Of a stretch of 64,000 nucleotides of DNA, positions 55,809 through 64,000 are shown one piece after another. Position numbers and translations under genes: made by a program. The DNA is from Arsenophonus sp052174455 (GTDB lineage Bacteria > Pseudomonadota > Gammaproteobacteria > Enterobacterales > Enterobacteriaceae), in contig JBQMRP010000030.1 of the NCBI GenBank assembly GCA_052174455.1, positions 62,001 to 126,000 of the forward strand. The letters run 5' to 3'. Below the pieces are notes generated by a model. The model saw only the letters and a list, made by a program, of their open reading frames with translations. It was not told the origin of the DNA and did not search any database. The number at the start of each line of letters is the position of its first letter. Positions within the stretch are counted from its first letter, which is position 1.

Positions 55809-56939
55809 ATGATCCTTTTTAATAAACCACCAGTTATTGGTACTGAATTAAGTTATATCCAAAAAGCTATGCAGAGTGGCAAGTTATGTGGTGATGGTCA
55901 CTTTACTCAGCGTTGTGAAAAGTGGATGGAAAAGAATTTTCACTGCTTAAAAGTGTTGTTGACACCCTCTTGTACTGCATCATTAGAAATGGCGACAATT
56001 TTGCTTGATATTAAACCTGGCGATGAAGTCATTATGCCAAGTTTTACTTTTGTTTCTACTGCTAATGCTTTTGTGCTAAGAGGTGCAACGATTGTATTTA
56101 TCGATATACGTCCTGATACCATGAATATGGATGAGAATAAAATTGAAGCAGCAATCACGGCCAAAACTCGTGCTATTGTTCCTGTTCACTATGCTGGTGT
56201 GGCTTGTGAAATGGATACCATTATGGCGTTGGCAAAAAAATACCATCTTTATCTTGTTGAAGATGCGGCTCAAGGTATTATGTCCACTTATAAAGGGAAG
56301 GCGCTTGGTACGATAGGACATATTGGTTGTTATAGTTTTCATGAAACAAAAAATTACTCATCTGGTGGAGAAGGGGGAGCCATACTGATTAATGAGCCTT
56401 CACTTATTGAGCGAGCAGAAATTGTGCGGGAAAAGGGCACGAATCGCAGTCAGTTTTTCCGCGGTCAAGTTGATAAATATACCTGGCGAGACATTGGTTC
56501 CAGCTACTTAATGTCAGAGTTGCAAGCTGCTTATTTATGGGCGCAATTAGAGCAGGCCAATAAAATTAATCAGAATAGGCTAGGATTATGGAAAAAGTAT
56601 TATGAAGCACTTAAACCTTTCGCTGAAGTCGGTAAATTAGAATTAGCTGTTATACCAGTAGATATAGAACATAATGCTCATATGTTCTATATCAAATTGA
56701 AAGATATTAAACAAAGAACTGCGTTCAATAAGCATATGCAAGCAGCAAATATTTTGTCAGTATTTCATTATCTTGCTTTACACTCTAGCCCAGCAGGTCA
56801 TAAATTTGGCCGTTTTCATGGTAATGATTATTATACGACAAAAGAAAGTGTTCGTTTAGTTCGTTTACCGATATTTTATAATTTTACTGATGAAGAGCAG
56901 CAACAAGTGATTAATCGAATCCAATCTTTTTTTTGCTAA
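55809..56939 (+). CDS. wecE: dTDP-4-dehydro-6-deoxyglucose transaminase WecE
   Basis: PLP-dependent aminotransferase that turns TDP-4-keto-6-deoxy-D-glucose into TDP-fucosamine for ECA. 376 residues, exactly the E. coli length. The start MILFNKPPVIGTEL matches MIPFNAPPVVGTEL; GAGG lies six bases upstream. The open frame continues to 55734, but that part is the wecD tail. Intact motifs: LTPSCTASLEMA, DEVIMPSFTFVSTANAF, VPVHYAGVACEMD, VEDAAQG (PLP pyridine Asp) and SFHETKNYSSGGEGG with the Schiff-base Lys. There is no stop or frameshift, although every other gene of the pathway is dead. Substrate supply through RffH and RffG is gone here, so either it is a recent survivor, it uses substrate made elsewhere, or it has another role. 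Confidence 0.95.
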   Translation: MILFNKPPVIGTELSYIQKAMQSGKLCGDGHFTQRCEKWMEKNFHCLKVLLTPSCTASLEMATILLDIKPGDEVIMPSFTFVSTANAFVLRGATIVFIDIRPDTMNMDENKIEAAITAKTRAIVPVHYAGVACEMDTIMALAKKYHLYLVEDAAQGIMSTYKGKALGTIGHIGCYSFHETKNYSSGGEGGAILINEPSLIERAEIVREKGTNRSQFFRGQVDKYTWRDIGSSYLMSELQAAYLWAQLEQANKINQNRLGLWKKYYEALKPFAEVGKLELAVIPVDIEHNAHMFYIKLKDIKQRTAFNKHMQAANILSVFHYLALHSSPAGHKFGRFHGNDYYTTKESVRLVRLPIFYNFTDEEQQQVINRIQSFFC

Positions 56940-56940
56940 T

Positions 56941-58180
56941 ATATCTTTATTTAAAGTGTCTATTTGAATAGCTGTTGAACCTTGAAAAATTGGGTAGGAT
57001 TAGTAATAATCAAACTATTAGTTGTTTTTTTGATCTTAGTGGTGTTGGTTAGGTAAAAAATTTTCGTCAACCGATTACTGTACTGGGTGTTTTATTTGGT
57101 GAATGTATCTTCATTGGCGTAATTAAATGTATTACTGAATGCATCTAGGATGCTAATAAAATTAAGCGCTGTATTGGTAGCTCATCATTAATTATTTTTA
57201 TGGTTTTAACCCTATTGACACTTATTTTACTGTTTAGTTAATTTATTAGTCTGTCATCTATTTGGTAATACACATTATTAAACAGTTATTTATACTTTAG
57301 TATTGATATAAATAGAAATCACTTATATGAATTACTTTTTTGGTAAATCTAAAAGATTATCATAATGCGAAAGGTGACACACGATTAATTTTCTTTTATA
57401 GCTTAGGAGAAGTAATTGATTACTATTTTTATTTTAGATTAAGTGCTTATCAAGTGAGCGCTAATAGGATTAGCTTTAGTTCCTGTATTAATTGTTATTC
57501 TAGCAGTTATCATGATTTTACGACATAAGCAGCCCAATTAGTTATATTTTAAACTAAGCTGAAATACTGTTATTTATCATCACTTAGTTAAATTTATTTT
57601 AATAGCGTTATTAACTTAAGTTAAGTTACTGGTTGATTATATCATGATGAGAAAATTATTGGCTAAGAAATATAGTTGAAATAATATAGATATTGGCAGG
57701 TAGTGAATAGTATTTTAGATGCTTATTTACAGTTTATTACTGCACTTTACTGTTTATTTATACAAACTTTATATAAATTGTAGCGCTAAAATAAGATTAG
57801 CGTAAGATTTTTTAAATATTTAAAATTTATTTTACCACCAGTCGCGATAGTCAGCTTTATTATATGGCTATCACAAGATCTGGAATTTAACTGTTTTTCC
57901 GATAAATTTATCGGAATGCCTGATCTCTTTTCTTCCCAGTTGATATTGCTGATGTATTGAAATTAGGCGCTTATGTTTTTTCTTATTTAATTATTGCTAA
58001 GGGTGCATTATAATTTCTGTTATTAATAGAAGTGACTTAATTTGTGCTGTCAATGAATTTGTTTATTGGTTAATACCAACTTACGAAGTTTTAAGTCTTG
58101 TTAACAGACTTAAATGGCAACTTACATTCTTTTATATTATTCTTTTTAGTGGCATATTCTATATTTACCGCAGACAAAGA
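56941..58180 (+). pseudogene. wzxE: ECA lipid III flippase WzxE, decayed
   Basis: Follows wecE at once; the start codon ATG has become ATA (56941-56943), then SLFKVSI, a stop, and KIG (family MSLAKASLWTAASTLVKIG). Further islands: NFRQPITVLGV (NFRQLITVLGVL), DYIMMRKLLAKKYS (AYIMMRKLLAAQYS) and AYLQFITA (AYLQFITA). Many stops. Membrane segments remain recognisable as hydrophobic runs. Confidence 0.85.
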
Positions 58181-59180
58181 TGAAAATCTTAATCAATGTA
58201 TTGACTCTGATATTCCAGATCATAATCAGACAGTGTTAAAATTTTTAACGATGTTTTATCTTTATCAATATCATTACCACTTAAAATAGATAATTTAAGG
58301 TTTTTAGCTGTGATCTTATTCTAGTATTATGTTATTCACAACTATGTATTAACCAATTTTATAATAAAAAGGCGATTGTTAAATTTATCGCTATACAAAC
58401 AAAATTAGATAAAATTTTCAATTCTTTTTTATGGTCAGTTTAATGTACCAATTTGATTGGTATCATTTTTAGCAATGATTCCTCAACAACTATTTATAGA
58501 ACATTTTATGTGTTCATTTCTTATGAGGAATCATTTATATTAAAATTTAAATTATTTTCTCAGTTAAATCTAATTATATCAATATTATTGTTGTATTTTT
58601 TATCTAAAATAGATCCAAGTTTAAGTGTTTATAAAAATCATTTAATAAAATTGATAAAGTGAAAATTTTACTCAGTAATTCAAGTAATAAATTTAATAAA
58701 TATATCGAATGGTTACTAACAACCAAAAAGAAGTTTGCGGATTATCTGGTCGAAAATTTTTCTTCTTATTGGAATATCATATTAATAATTAAGTATATAT
58801 TCAAAAGTTATACAGGATGCAGGAAATTATTTCCTAATAGAAAAATGATAATTATTAAAGAAAAATAGCTTTTAATAATTATCTAACTTTACTGCACTGT
58901 TGCGATTTATATTAGTTTTTGTAAACTATAAGCAAGGTATAAGACACGATGTGCTTATTAATTCAAGTTTTTAATTCTTTTTATCATTAACCGTAAAAAT
59001 TATTTTGTCAGGATTTTATTGAATAGTGTATATCTTTTTTATTTTATAATGATCAATTAGATAAATGACAATTGGATATGATTTGACAGAAAATGATGTT
59101 AATGAATAGAAGTTAAATAGGTTTTTAACCTTAATTTTTATTAATGTATTGCAAGCTATATTAATATAGACAGGAGAGTA
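58180..59180 (+). pseudogene. wecF: 4-acetamido-4,6-dideoxygalactose transferase WecF, decayed
   Basis: ATG at 58180 reads MKILINVL, then after a frameshift SDIPDHNQTVLKFL (family GSDIPHHNRTVLRFF). Later LLYFLSKIDPSLSV (LLYFPTRMDPSLNT) and KILLSNSSNKFNKYI (MTILVGNSGDRSNEHI). The open frames at 58098, 58453 and 58659 are pieces of this remnant, not genes. Confidence 0.85.
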
Positions 59181-59183
59181 ATA

Positions 59184-60520
59184 ATGACTATGATGGAATT
59201 TGATGGTTTATCTATTGTCAATTTTATTTCTCTGATATTAATTTGATACTAATATATCGTAAATTTTTACAAGTACGCTTCAATTTTAATATCTTTTTTC
59301 TCTACTTTATTTATTAGTATTCTACTTTAACCTGCTATTAGCAGGATTACTGGTTTTTAAATTTGACTTAATATAATATCAATTAATCTATTAGTGCATG
59401 CGCTTATTCATCTATCAGTTTTTACATTGTTTATTATATCGCTTATAAAATCCATTTGAGACGGATTGGCCTAACGATATGATCAGTCCTTATTCACTAC
59501 GAATGAAGTAGAATACCCCAATTAACTTATCTCATATTGATATTTATTGCAAAATTAATAGTGGAGATTTTTTTGAAAATAGTTTTTTACTATTTTAGTT
59601 AGACAACCCTATAGTCAGATTTTTTCTAGTGAAGTTTAAAGTTTAGTATTAAAATATTTTTTTATTTTCATATCTGTAATGTTGATTGTGTATTTTTAAA
59701 CCCAATCTAGTATCACTAGTTATTTTTACTCTTTAGCACGGTTTTTATGTACTTACTTACCTAAGCGTTGACGGAGCGCAGTCTAATATTATTATCGTCT
59801 TTGCATTTTTTTCTTTTATTGTCATCGGTCCGTGGTTGGATTGATTTATAGATACTAATTATCACTGGTGTTATTAGTATTTTTTATTATGTTTTGGTTA
59901 GCATTAAAGCATTATGAATTAGATCTTAGTGATGAAGAGACTTTTAACTTTTCTATATTTAATGTGTTATATCTTTTATTCTTTAGAGAACTTAGTTCTG
60001 TTACTAGATAACTATGACAAAATCGAATTCCAATAATTGTTGATTATTCTACCTGATTTATATTTTTATTCCTACGTGGCTAGTGCCTAAGTAACCTGAT
60101 TCAATATTGAATTCAGCTAATTATTTTACTGAGCAAACGCTTGATTATTGTTTTGATTTAACCAATTAATTTATATTAATTGGTTTTTTTAATGATTAAA
60201 GGTTAGTTTTTTATTTCTATCGGTGTAATTGGTATTAATTTGATTATTAAATGGTTTGGATTAGATTTATAAAAAATCAGATTAATACTAATCGTTATAA
60301 AGCCCTTATTCTGTAAGTTTTCTATTTTTTTTGTGTTTTTTTTTTTTTACATTATCGTCCTAGTTTATTAGAGTATATACTCTTTTATATTATGAGTGGT
60401 GTTTAGTTTGGTATTTGTGTTTTATTTGTTACCAAACTGATTTAATTTGCATGCACATCACTAATGACTCTAAAATAATCTAAATAGTAGATTACTGGAG
60501 TAATCTATCAAGCAAGAAGT
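59184..60520 (+). pseudogene. wzyE: ECA polymerase WzyE, decayed
   Basis: Begins MTMMEFDGLSIV at 59184. FLQVRFNFNIFF near 59270-59300 (family FRRVRFNFNVFF), a trace of the NSYSQIFSSEV motif near 59600, and NYDKIEFQ near 60012-60035 (NYDNIDFQ) identify it. Hydrophobic throughout, as for a polytopic membrane protein, but with many stops. Confidence 0.75.
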
Positions 60521-60524
60521 TATC

Positions 60525-60975
60525 CCAAAATATGATATTTAGCTCATCTTATTTTAAGTTTTTATGAGATAATTAATTTCCTTAATTATCTATTTTTAGA
60601 TCAACATGTTAAGGATAAAACATTGCTAGCTATCAATGCGGAAAAATCTTAACTGCAGAGCAAGATTATAATTTAAATCAACTACTAGTTGAAGTAGCAT
60701 ATCTTTATCCAAATGGTATCAATATTGTTAAAATGATTCGTTGTAAATACCTATAAGTAAAAGTTTTACGTATTGCGATGTTGATTTGAAGAAATTATTG
60801 ATAGTATACAATTTAAAAAAATTGTACCTGTATTTATTGATTGCTAGAAAGCGAAATTTCTTAAATAGACAAAAATAAACTTCGTACTCAGTAGTAGGTG
60901 AGTATTTGTTGCTAGCTAGAGCGATTATTTTAAGCCAAACAACATGAAATATTATTTAAGCGCATTAAATAGCAT
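60525..60975 (+). pseudogene. wecG: UDP-ManNAcA transferase WecG, 5' half
   Basis: AINAEKXLTAEQDYNLNQLL near 60630-60690 (family [20 protein letters not shown]), then YPNGINIVKMI (YADGISVVRSV). The remnant stops about half way and is followed by an IS256 fragment; the C-terminal half is missing. Confidence 0.7.
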
Positions 60976-60984
60976 CGGGGTACT

Positions 60985-61605
60985 TACCCCCCCAACGCTC
61001 AAGAATATTTTTTTATTGCATTCCAATACTGATGCTACTGTCTCCTATAATAGGTCTAGTAGATACAGTTAAGTCCCGCGTTCGCGGCAGGCCATTGAGA
61101 AGTTTATCCTAGTTTGCTTCTTACTTTTAATAACTATATTCAATCTTAACGAGGCCCTTAGGATCTATCCGTAGTATCGACAATAATGAGTAGCAGAGAA
61201 AGGCGATCAGGTTCCATGACAGGATAATTATACTATAAGCACAGAAATAAACATAGCATATATCGCTTAAATCACGAATTCACCATTGCTTGTGCTCTTC
61301 AAGTTATTGTTGTTTCAGTCTCCTGATGGAGTATATTGCAGAGAGCTTATGCAATTTTTCTGAAAAAACACCATCTTTCAAGCTCTGCCTAAACATCGGT
61401 GCTTATCAGTTAGCTTGTTACTACTATGGATAAATCCATATAGGAGATTATAGGTAATATCTGCTTTTAGGGATAAATACCTGTAGGATAAACTTTTTAT
61501 GATATATAATCCTAGTTTGTTAATATTATTTATGAAATTAATCAACAGGATTACAACTAGAATCTCCGAAACTATATACATCAGAAATGATCATAATTCT
61601 CATGT
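60985..61605 (-). mobile_element. IS256-family remnant 10 (partial)
   Basis: Minus-oriented fragment lacking the transposase 3' end and carrying a deletion near 61385-61410 relative to the other copies. It aligns with 41825-42700 (for example CTTACTTTTAATAACTA at 61123, and GTTATTGTTGTTTCAGTC near 61304). It separates wecG from yifK and probably caused the loss of the ends of both. Confidence 0.5.
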
Positions 61606-61609
61606 GAGG

Positions 61610-62575
61610 TCTCTTGTTGGAATATCAGAGATCACAGCGATTGCTGTCTATATGCAATTTAGTTTACTGAGGTGTTTCAGGATAGATTTTGCTGGTGACT
61701 GGCAAGGTTTTTATTTTTTGCTTTGTATTGTAGTAGATTCTTATTAAGATATTGAATTAGTTTCTATTACCTCTGAAGAAACAAAAAATCTGCAAGCTAC
61801 AATTAAAGAAAGCTATTAATAATATTTAATTGCGAATTTTAATTTTTTATGTTGATGCTATTTTTATAGTTATGAGATTATTCTCTTGTAGAAAGATTGG
61901 ATAAAATAATAGTCTATTTCTACTAATTTTTCTAAAACTAGGCATTGTATAGGCAGCTGCGATGATTAATCTGTGCTACTACAGCACGGAGTGTTATCAG
62001 GTTGTAATAGTGGTATGTATAGTGGCTGGCGTATTATTTATGATTTAGAATAAAGTTATTAACTGTCAACATTTTTTTAAAAGTAACAGAAAATAGGATG
62101 TCCACACATGATGTATTATGTTTTATGCATAAAATTTATGCCTTAGTTGGCTTAGACATTAATTATAATAATTCCTGATTATAATCTGTTTTTATATATG
62201 TTTATAGTGTGAGTGTGTATCACCTGGAAATAATAACATGGTTTGTTATTTTATTGAGTCAATTGAGTTTTCTATAAGTAGATTAACAGCAGTTAGCTTA
62301 ATATATTTTTAAATCAATATTATTTCCTTACGTGAAATATTTCACTTTGTTTTTTAGCACGCGTGCTTGTTCTCATGGTAATTAATCTAGGTATGACTTT
62401 ATCATTAATTATTTGAGGTGTATTTTATTGATTGTTTTATGATCTATTTTGAATCATCTTTTCCATCATAAAATAATGAAAAATTATTAACAATAATCTG
62501 TTTAACTGTTTAAAAATAATGGTAAGGTTAGTTTTATGATTGAAATGGATAAAGAATAAGTAAATAATCTTTTTA
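61610..62575 (+). pseudogene. yifK: Amino-acid permease YifK, decayed
   Basis: Reads VGISEITAIAVYMQF (family VGISEITAIGVYVQF), FAGDWQGFYFLLCIVVDSY (FAGGWKGFLTALCIVVASY), ITSEETKNLQATIKE (ITAGEAKNPQVTLRS) and CNSGMYS near 62005. The N-terminal third is missing, and stops follow. yifK between wecG and argX is the enterobacterial order. Confidence 0.85.
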
Positions 62576-62640
62576 TTTAAAAAATTACTAGACAGAATGC
62601 GATTAAATCCGTACTATCCCTCACCCTTAACGGTGTTTAA

Positions 62641-62717
62641 GCGCCCGTAGCTCAGATGGATAGAGCGCTGCCCTCCGGAGGTAGAGGTCTCAGGTTCAAG
62701 TCCTGTCGGGCGCGCTA
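62641..62717 (+). tRNA. argX: tRNA-Arg (anticodon CCG)
   Basis: Cloverleaf with acceptor stem GCGCCCG/CGGGCGC, anticodon loop CTCCGGA (anticodon CCG) and a standard T arm; near-identical to E. coli argX. The 3' end reads GCTA where enterics encode GCCA, so the CCA tail must be completed by the nucleotidyltransferase. One stem pair in the anticodon arm is G-T instead of G-C. It decodes CGG. Confidence 0.93.
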
Positions 62718-62788
62718 TTTACTGCGTGCTCTATTACGATCTAGCAAATTAATGTTGTATATAATGAATTAAATTTTTAAAGATTTTG

Positions 62789-62864
62789 GTGACTATAGCT
62801 CAGTTGGTAGAGCCCCGGATTGTGATTCCGGTTGTCGTGGGTTCGAATCCCATTAGTCACCCCA
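62789..62864 (+). tRNA. hisR: tRNA-His (anticodon GTG)
   Basis: Cloverleaf with acceptor stem GTGACTA/TAGTCAC (compensated change from GTGGCTA/TAGCCAC), anticodon loop TTGTGAT (GTG), GTTCGAATC in the T arm, discriminator C and encoded CCA. It follows argX, as in the E. coli argX-hisR-leuT-proM operon. The extra 5' G typical of tRNA-His precedes position 1 (G at 62788). Confidence 0.95.
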
Positions 62865-62885
62865 TATTTGTTTTAGTGTAGTTTT

Positions 62886-62975
62886 CGAAGGTAACGGAAT
62901 TAGTATATGTGCTAGCTTAAGGTGTTAGTATCTATCACTTACGGATAACTCAGTTCAAGTCTTCCTTTTTTTACT
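62886..62975 (+). pseudogene. leuT: Decayed tRNA-Leu (leuT position)
   Basis: Aligns with enterobacterial leuT: CGAAGGT, GGAATT, GCTAGCTT.AGGTGTTAGT and CTTACGGA are kept. The anticodon loop has TTAAGGT where leuT has TTCAGGT, changing the anticodon from CAG to AAG. The D loop, acceptor stem and T stem no longer pair and no CCA is present. Judged non-functional. Confidence 0.8.
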
Positions 62976-63037
62976 ATAATATAAATAAGTTTTAAACTTA
63001 TATAAGAGAATCGTTAATAATAGAAATTATTTATTTT

Positions 63038-63102
63038 CTCTGAGTATAGCGAAATTGATTTTTAACAGTAGGTCAAAGGTTTAAATCCTCTCTTGCTGAC
63101 CA
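63038..63102 (+). pseudogene. proM: Decayed tRNA-Pro (proM position)
   Basis: The 3' half aligns with proM (CAGTAGGTCAAAGGTTTAAA, TCCTCTCTTGCTGACCA, versus CAGTGGGTCGGAGGTTCGAA, TCCTCTCTCGCCGACCA), but the D arm is largely deleted and the anticodon loop has lost TGG. It is the last member of the argX cluster. Confidence 0.75.
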
Positions 63103-63224
63103 AGTTTTAAAGAAATCCTGCAATTATTGTCTATGCTAGCAATGGTTATATTGGGTAGAAATCCTTTCTAACAGTACAAGGGATTTTTGTTACAGAAGCT
63201 TTTATAAAAAAAAGTAAAAAGTTA

Positions 63225-63480
63225 CAAAGATCAAAGAGACTATTTACTTACTCTCTACTAATATAAAGCTGCATCTCATTAGTTGGCTCGTGACAATCTA
63301 TCAGATGATATCGATTCATGCATAAATTAATTCACTTCACTTTTATCCTCTTCATATTATTACAATGAACATGTTATTCGCTGAATATTCATTATGATTA
63401 TACTGATATCATTGCAAATCCCTAATTACAGAAAAAGAGTAACAATCTTACTGGGAAGTCCTTTGGCAAAACTCTATAAT
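63225..63480 (+). mobile_element. IS1595-like 5' fragment
   Basis: Collinear with 43880-44130 and 30350-30610 (for example CATCTCATTAGTTGGCT, and TTTTATCCTCTTCATATTATTACA). It breaks off directly into an IS256 terminus. Confidence 0.4.
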
Positions 63481-63481
63481 T

Positions 63482-64000
63482 AAGGATGGGATAGTTGATT
63501 TATTAGTAAATCTTGGTGTACGACAATCAGATTACAGCTCCACACTGATACTTTGTGAATTTCTTCTCCATTCTTAAATTGAATATTGTTTACTACCATG
63601 GTAAACAGATTAATTACATTATCTGGTTCTAGCGTTTTTGCGTAGACTAGAGCAAGTTTAAATACCATTGAAAGGGTTGTTTTTCTTAAACTATATAGTG
63701 CTCGTGCGTCAGATTTGTAGTTTCACTGTCGCAAAAGCCGACTCAATCGAATTCGTCGTTCTTATGACGCCAAGTGGACTAACGGAAAATCGTAGAATAT
63801 CAGCCATTCTTCTCGCTCTTTCTTCACCTTATTCATCTCTGCAGAATACCACTAAAAACCTTGCAACAAAACATCAAGCACTATTAGCAGCATCAGGGCT
63901 CTCTCTGCTAGCCTATATCTCCCGCATTTCACTCTTAATTCGATTGTTGCCCTTTAGGGAGTAAAGCCAACTATATTGTTATTTTATCTATTCAACAGTA
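63482..64000 (-). mobile_element. IS256-family remnant 11 (continues past the window)
   Basis: Minus-oriented. It carries the transposase 3' end: near 63745-63775 the minus strand reads a TTNSIESAFATVK-like motif, one of the best-kept copies of the TNPIESTFATVR stretch. The plus open frame 63668-63964 is antisense to it and not a gene. The rest lies beyond the right edge. Confidence 0.6.

Noticed and set aside
58453..58868. Two adjacent 69-codon open frames as small genes
   Set aside because: Both translate to parts of WecF in order and are fragments of one pseudogene.
1..64000. CRISPR array, toxin-antitoxin or defence cluster
   Set aside because: No regularly spaced direct repeats and no recognisable defence proteins were found; repeated DNA is explained by dead IS elements.

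Overview
The window comes from a strongly A+T-rich gammaproteobacterial chromosome of the order Enterobacterales that is in advanced decay. Gene order matches Escherichia/Serratia/Sodalis-type chromosomes: priC-apt-dnaX-ybaB-recR-htpG-adk; pyrG-eno; srmB-ung; grpE-nadK-recN-bamE; rep-gppA-rhlB-trxA-rho followed by the whole enterobacterial common antigen (ECA, wec/rff) locus, yifK and the argX-hisR-leuT-proM tRNA cluster. Only 13 protein genes look intact (about 12.3 kb, roughly 19% of the window). This mix of intact housekeeping genes, still recognisable pseudogenes and dead insertion sequences is typical of a host-restricted insect symbiont that moved into its host fairly recently (Sodalis-like or Serratia symbiotica-like). 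The species cannot be fixed from this window.

Region 1 (1-6.0 kb) is a graveyard next to tRNA-Leu(CAA): remnants of a Mu-type transposition pair (MuB and MuA homologues, minus strand), an unresolved stretch, an IS91-family remnant and an IS1595-like fragment. Region 2 (6.0-20.5 kb) alternates live and dead genes: tRNA-Leu, priC, apt(dead), dnaX (split at an A9 tract), ybaB, recR(dead), htpG, adk, pyrG, eno (dead 5' stub). Region 3 (20.5-32 kb) is almost all decayed mobile DNA, plus a second, inverted and dead adk copy and a dead srmB. Region 4 (32-37.2 kb) holds ung, grpE, nadK and bamE with dead recN. Region 5 (37.2-46.3 kb) has dead rep, gppA and rhlB separated by IS remnants. Region 6 (46.4-48.6 kb) has trxA and rho. 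Region 7 (48.6-62.6 kb) is the ECA locus, every gene broken except wecE, then broken yifK. Region 8 has tRNA-Arg and tRNA-His intact, tRNA-Leu and tRNA-Pro decayed, then IS remnants to the end.

The surviving genes cover replication (DnaX, PriC), DNA repair (Ung), protein folding (HtpG, GrpE), nucleotide and cofactor supply (Adk, PyrG, NadK), outer-membrane assembly (BamE), redox (TrxA) and transcription termination (Rho). Heat-shock (sigma-32) promoters are still readable upstream of grpE and htpG.

I see no phage-defence system, CRISPR array or clearly new multi-gene system. The most interesting points are the dnaX A9 slippage site, the IS256-bracketed inverted duplication of adk, the lone intact wecE in a dead pathway, and the eno stub and dead tRNA genes, whose functions must be supplied from elsewhere. 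All identifications rest on reading translations and remembered family sequences; no search was run, and borders of pseudogenes and IS remnants are approximate (tens of bases).
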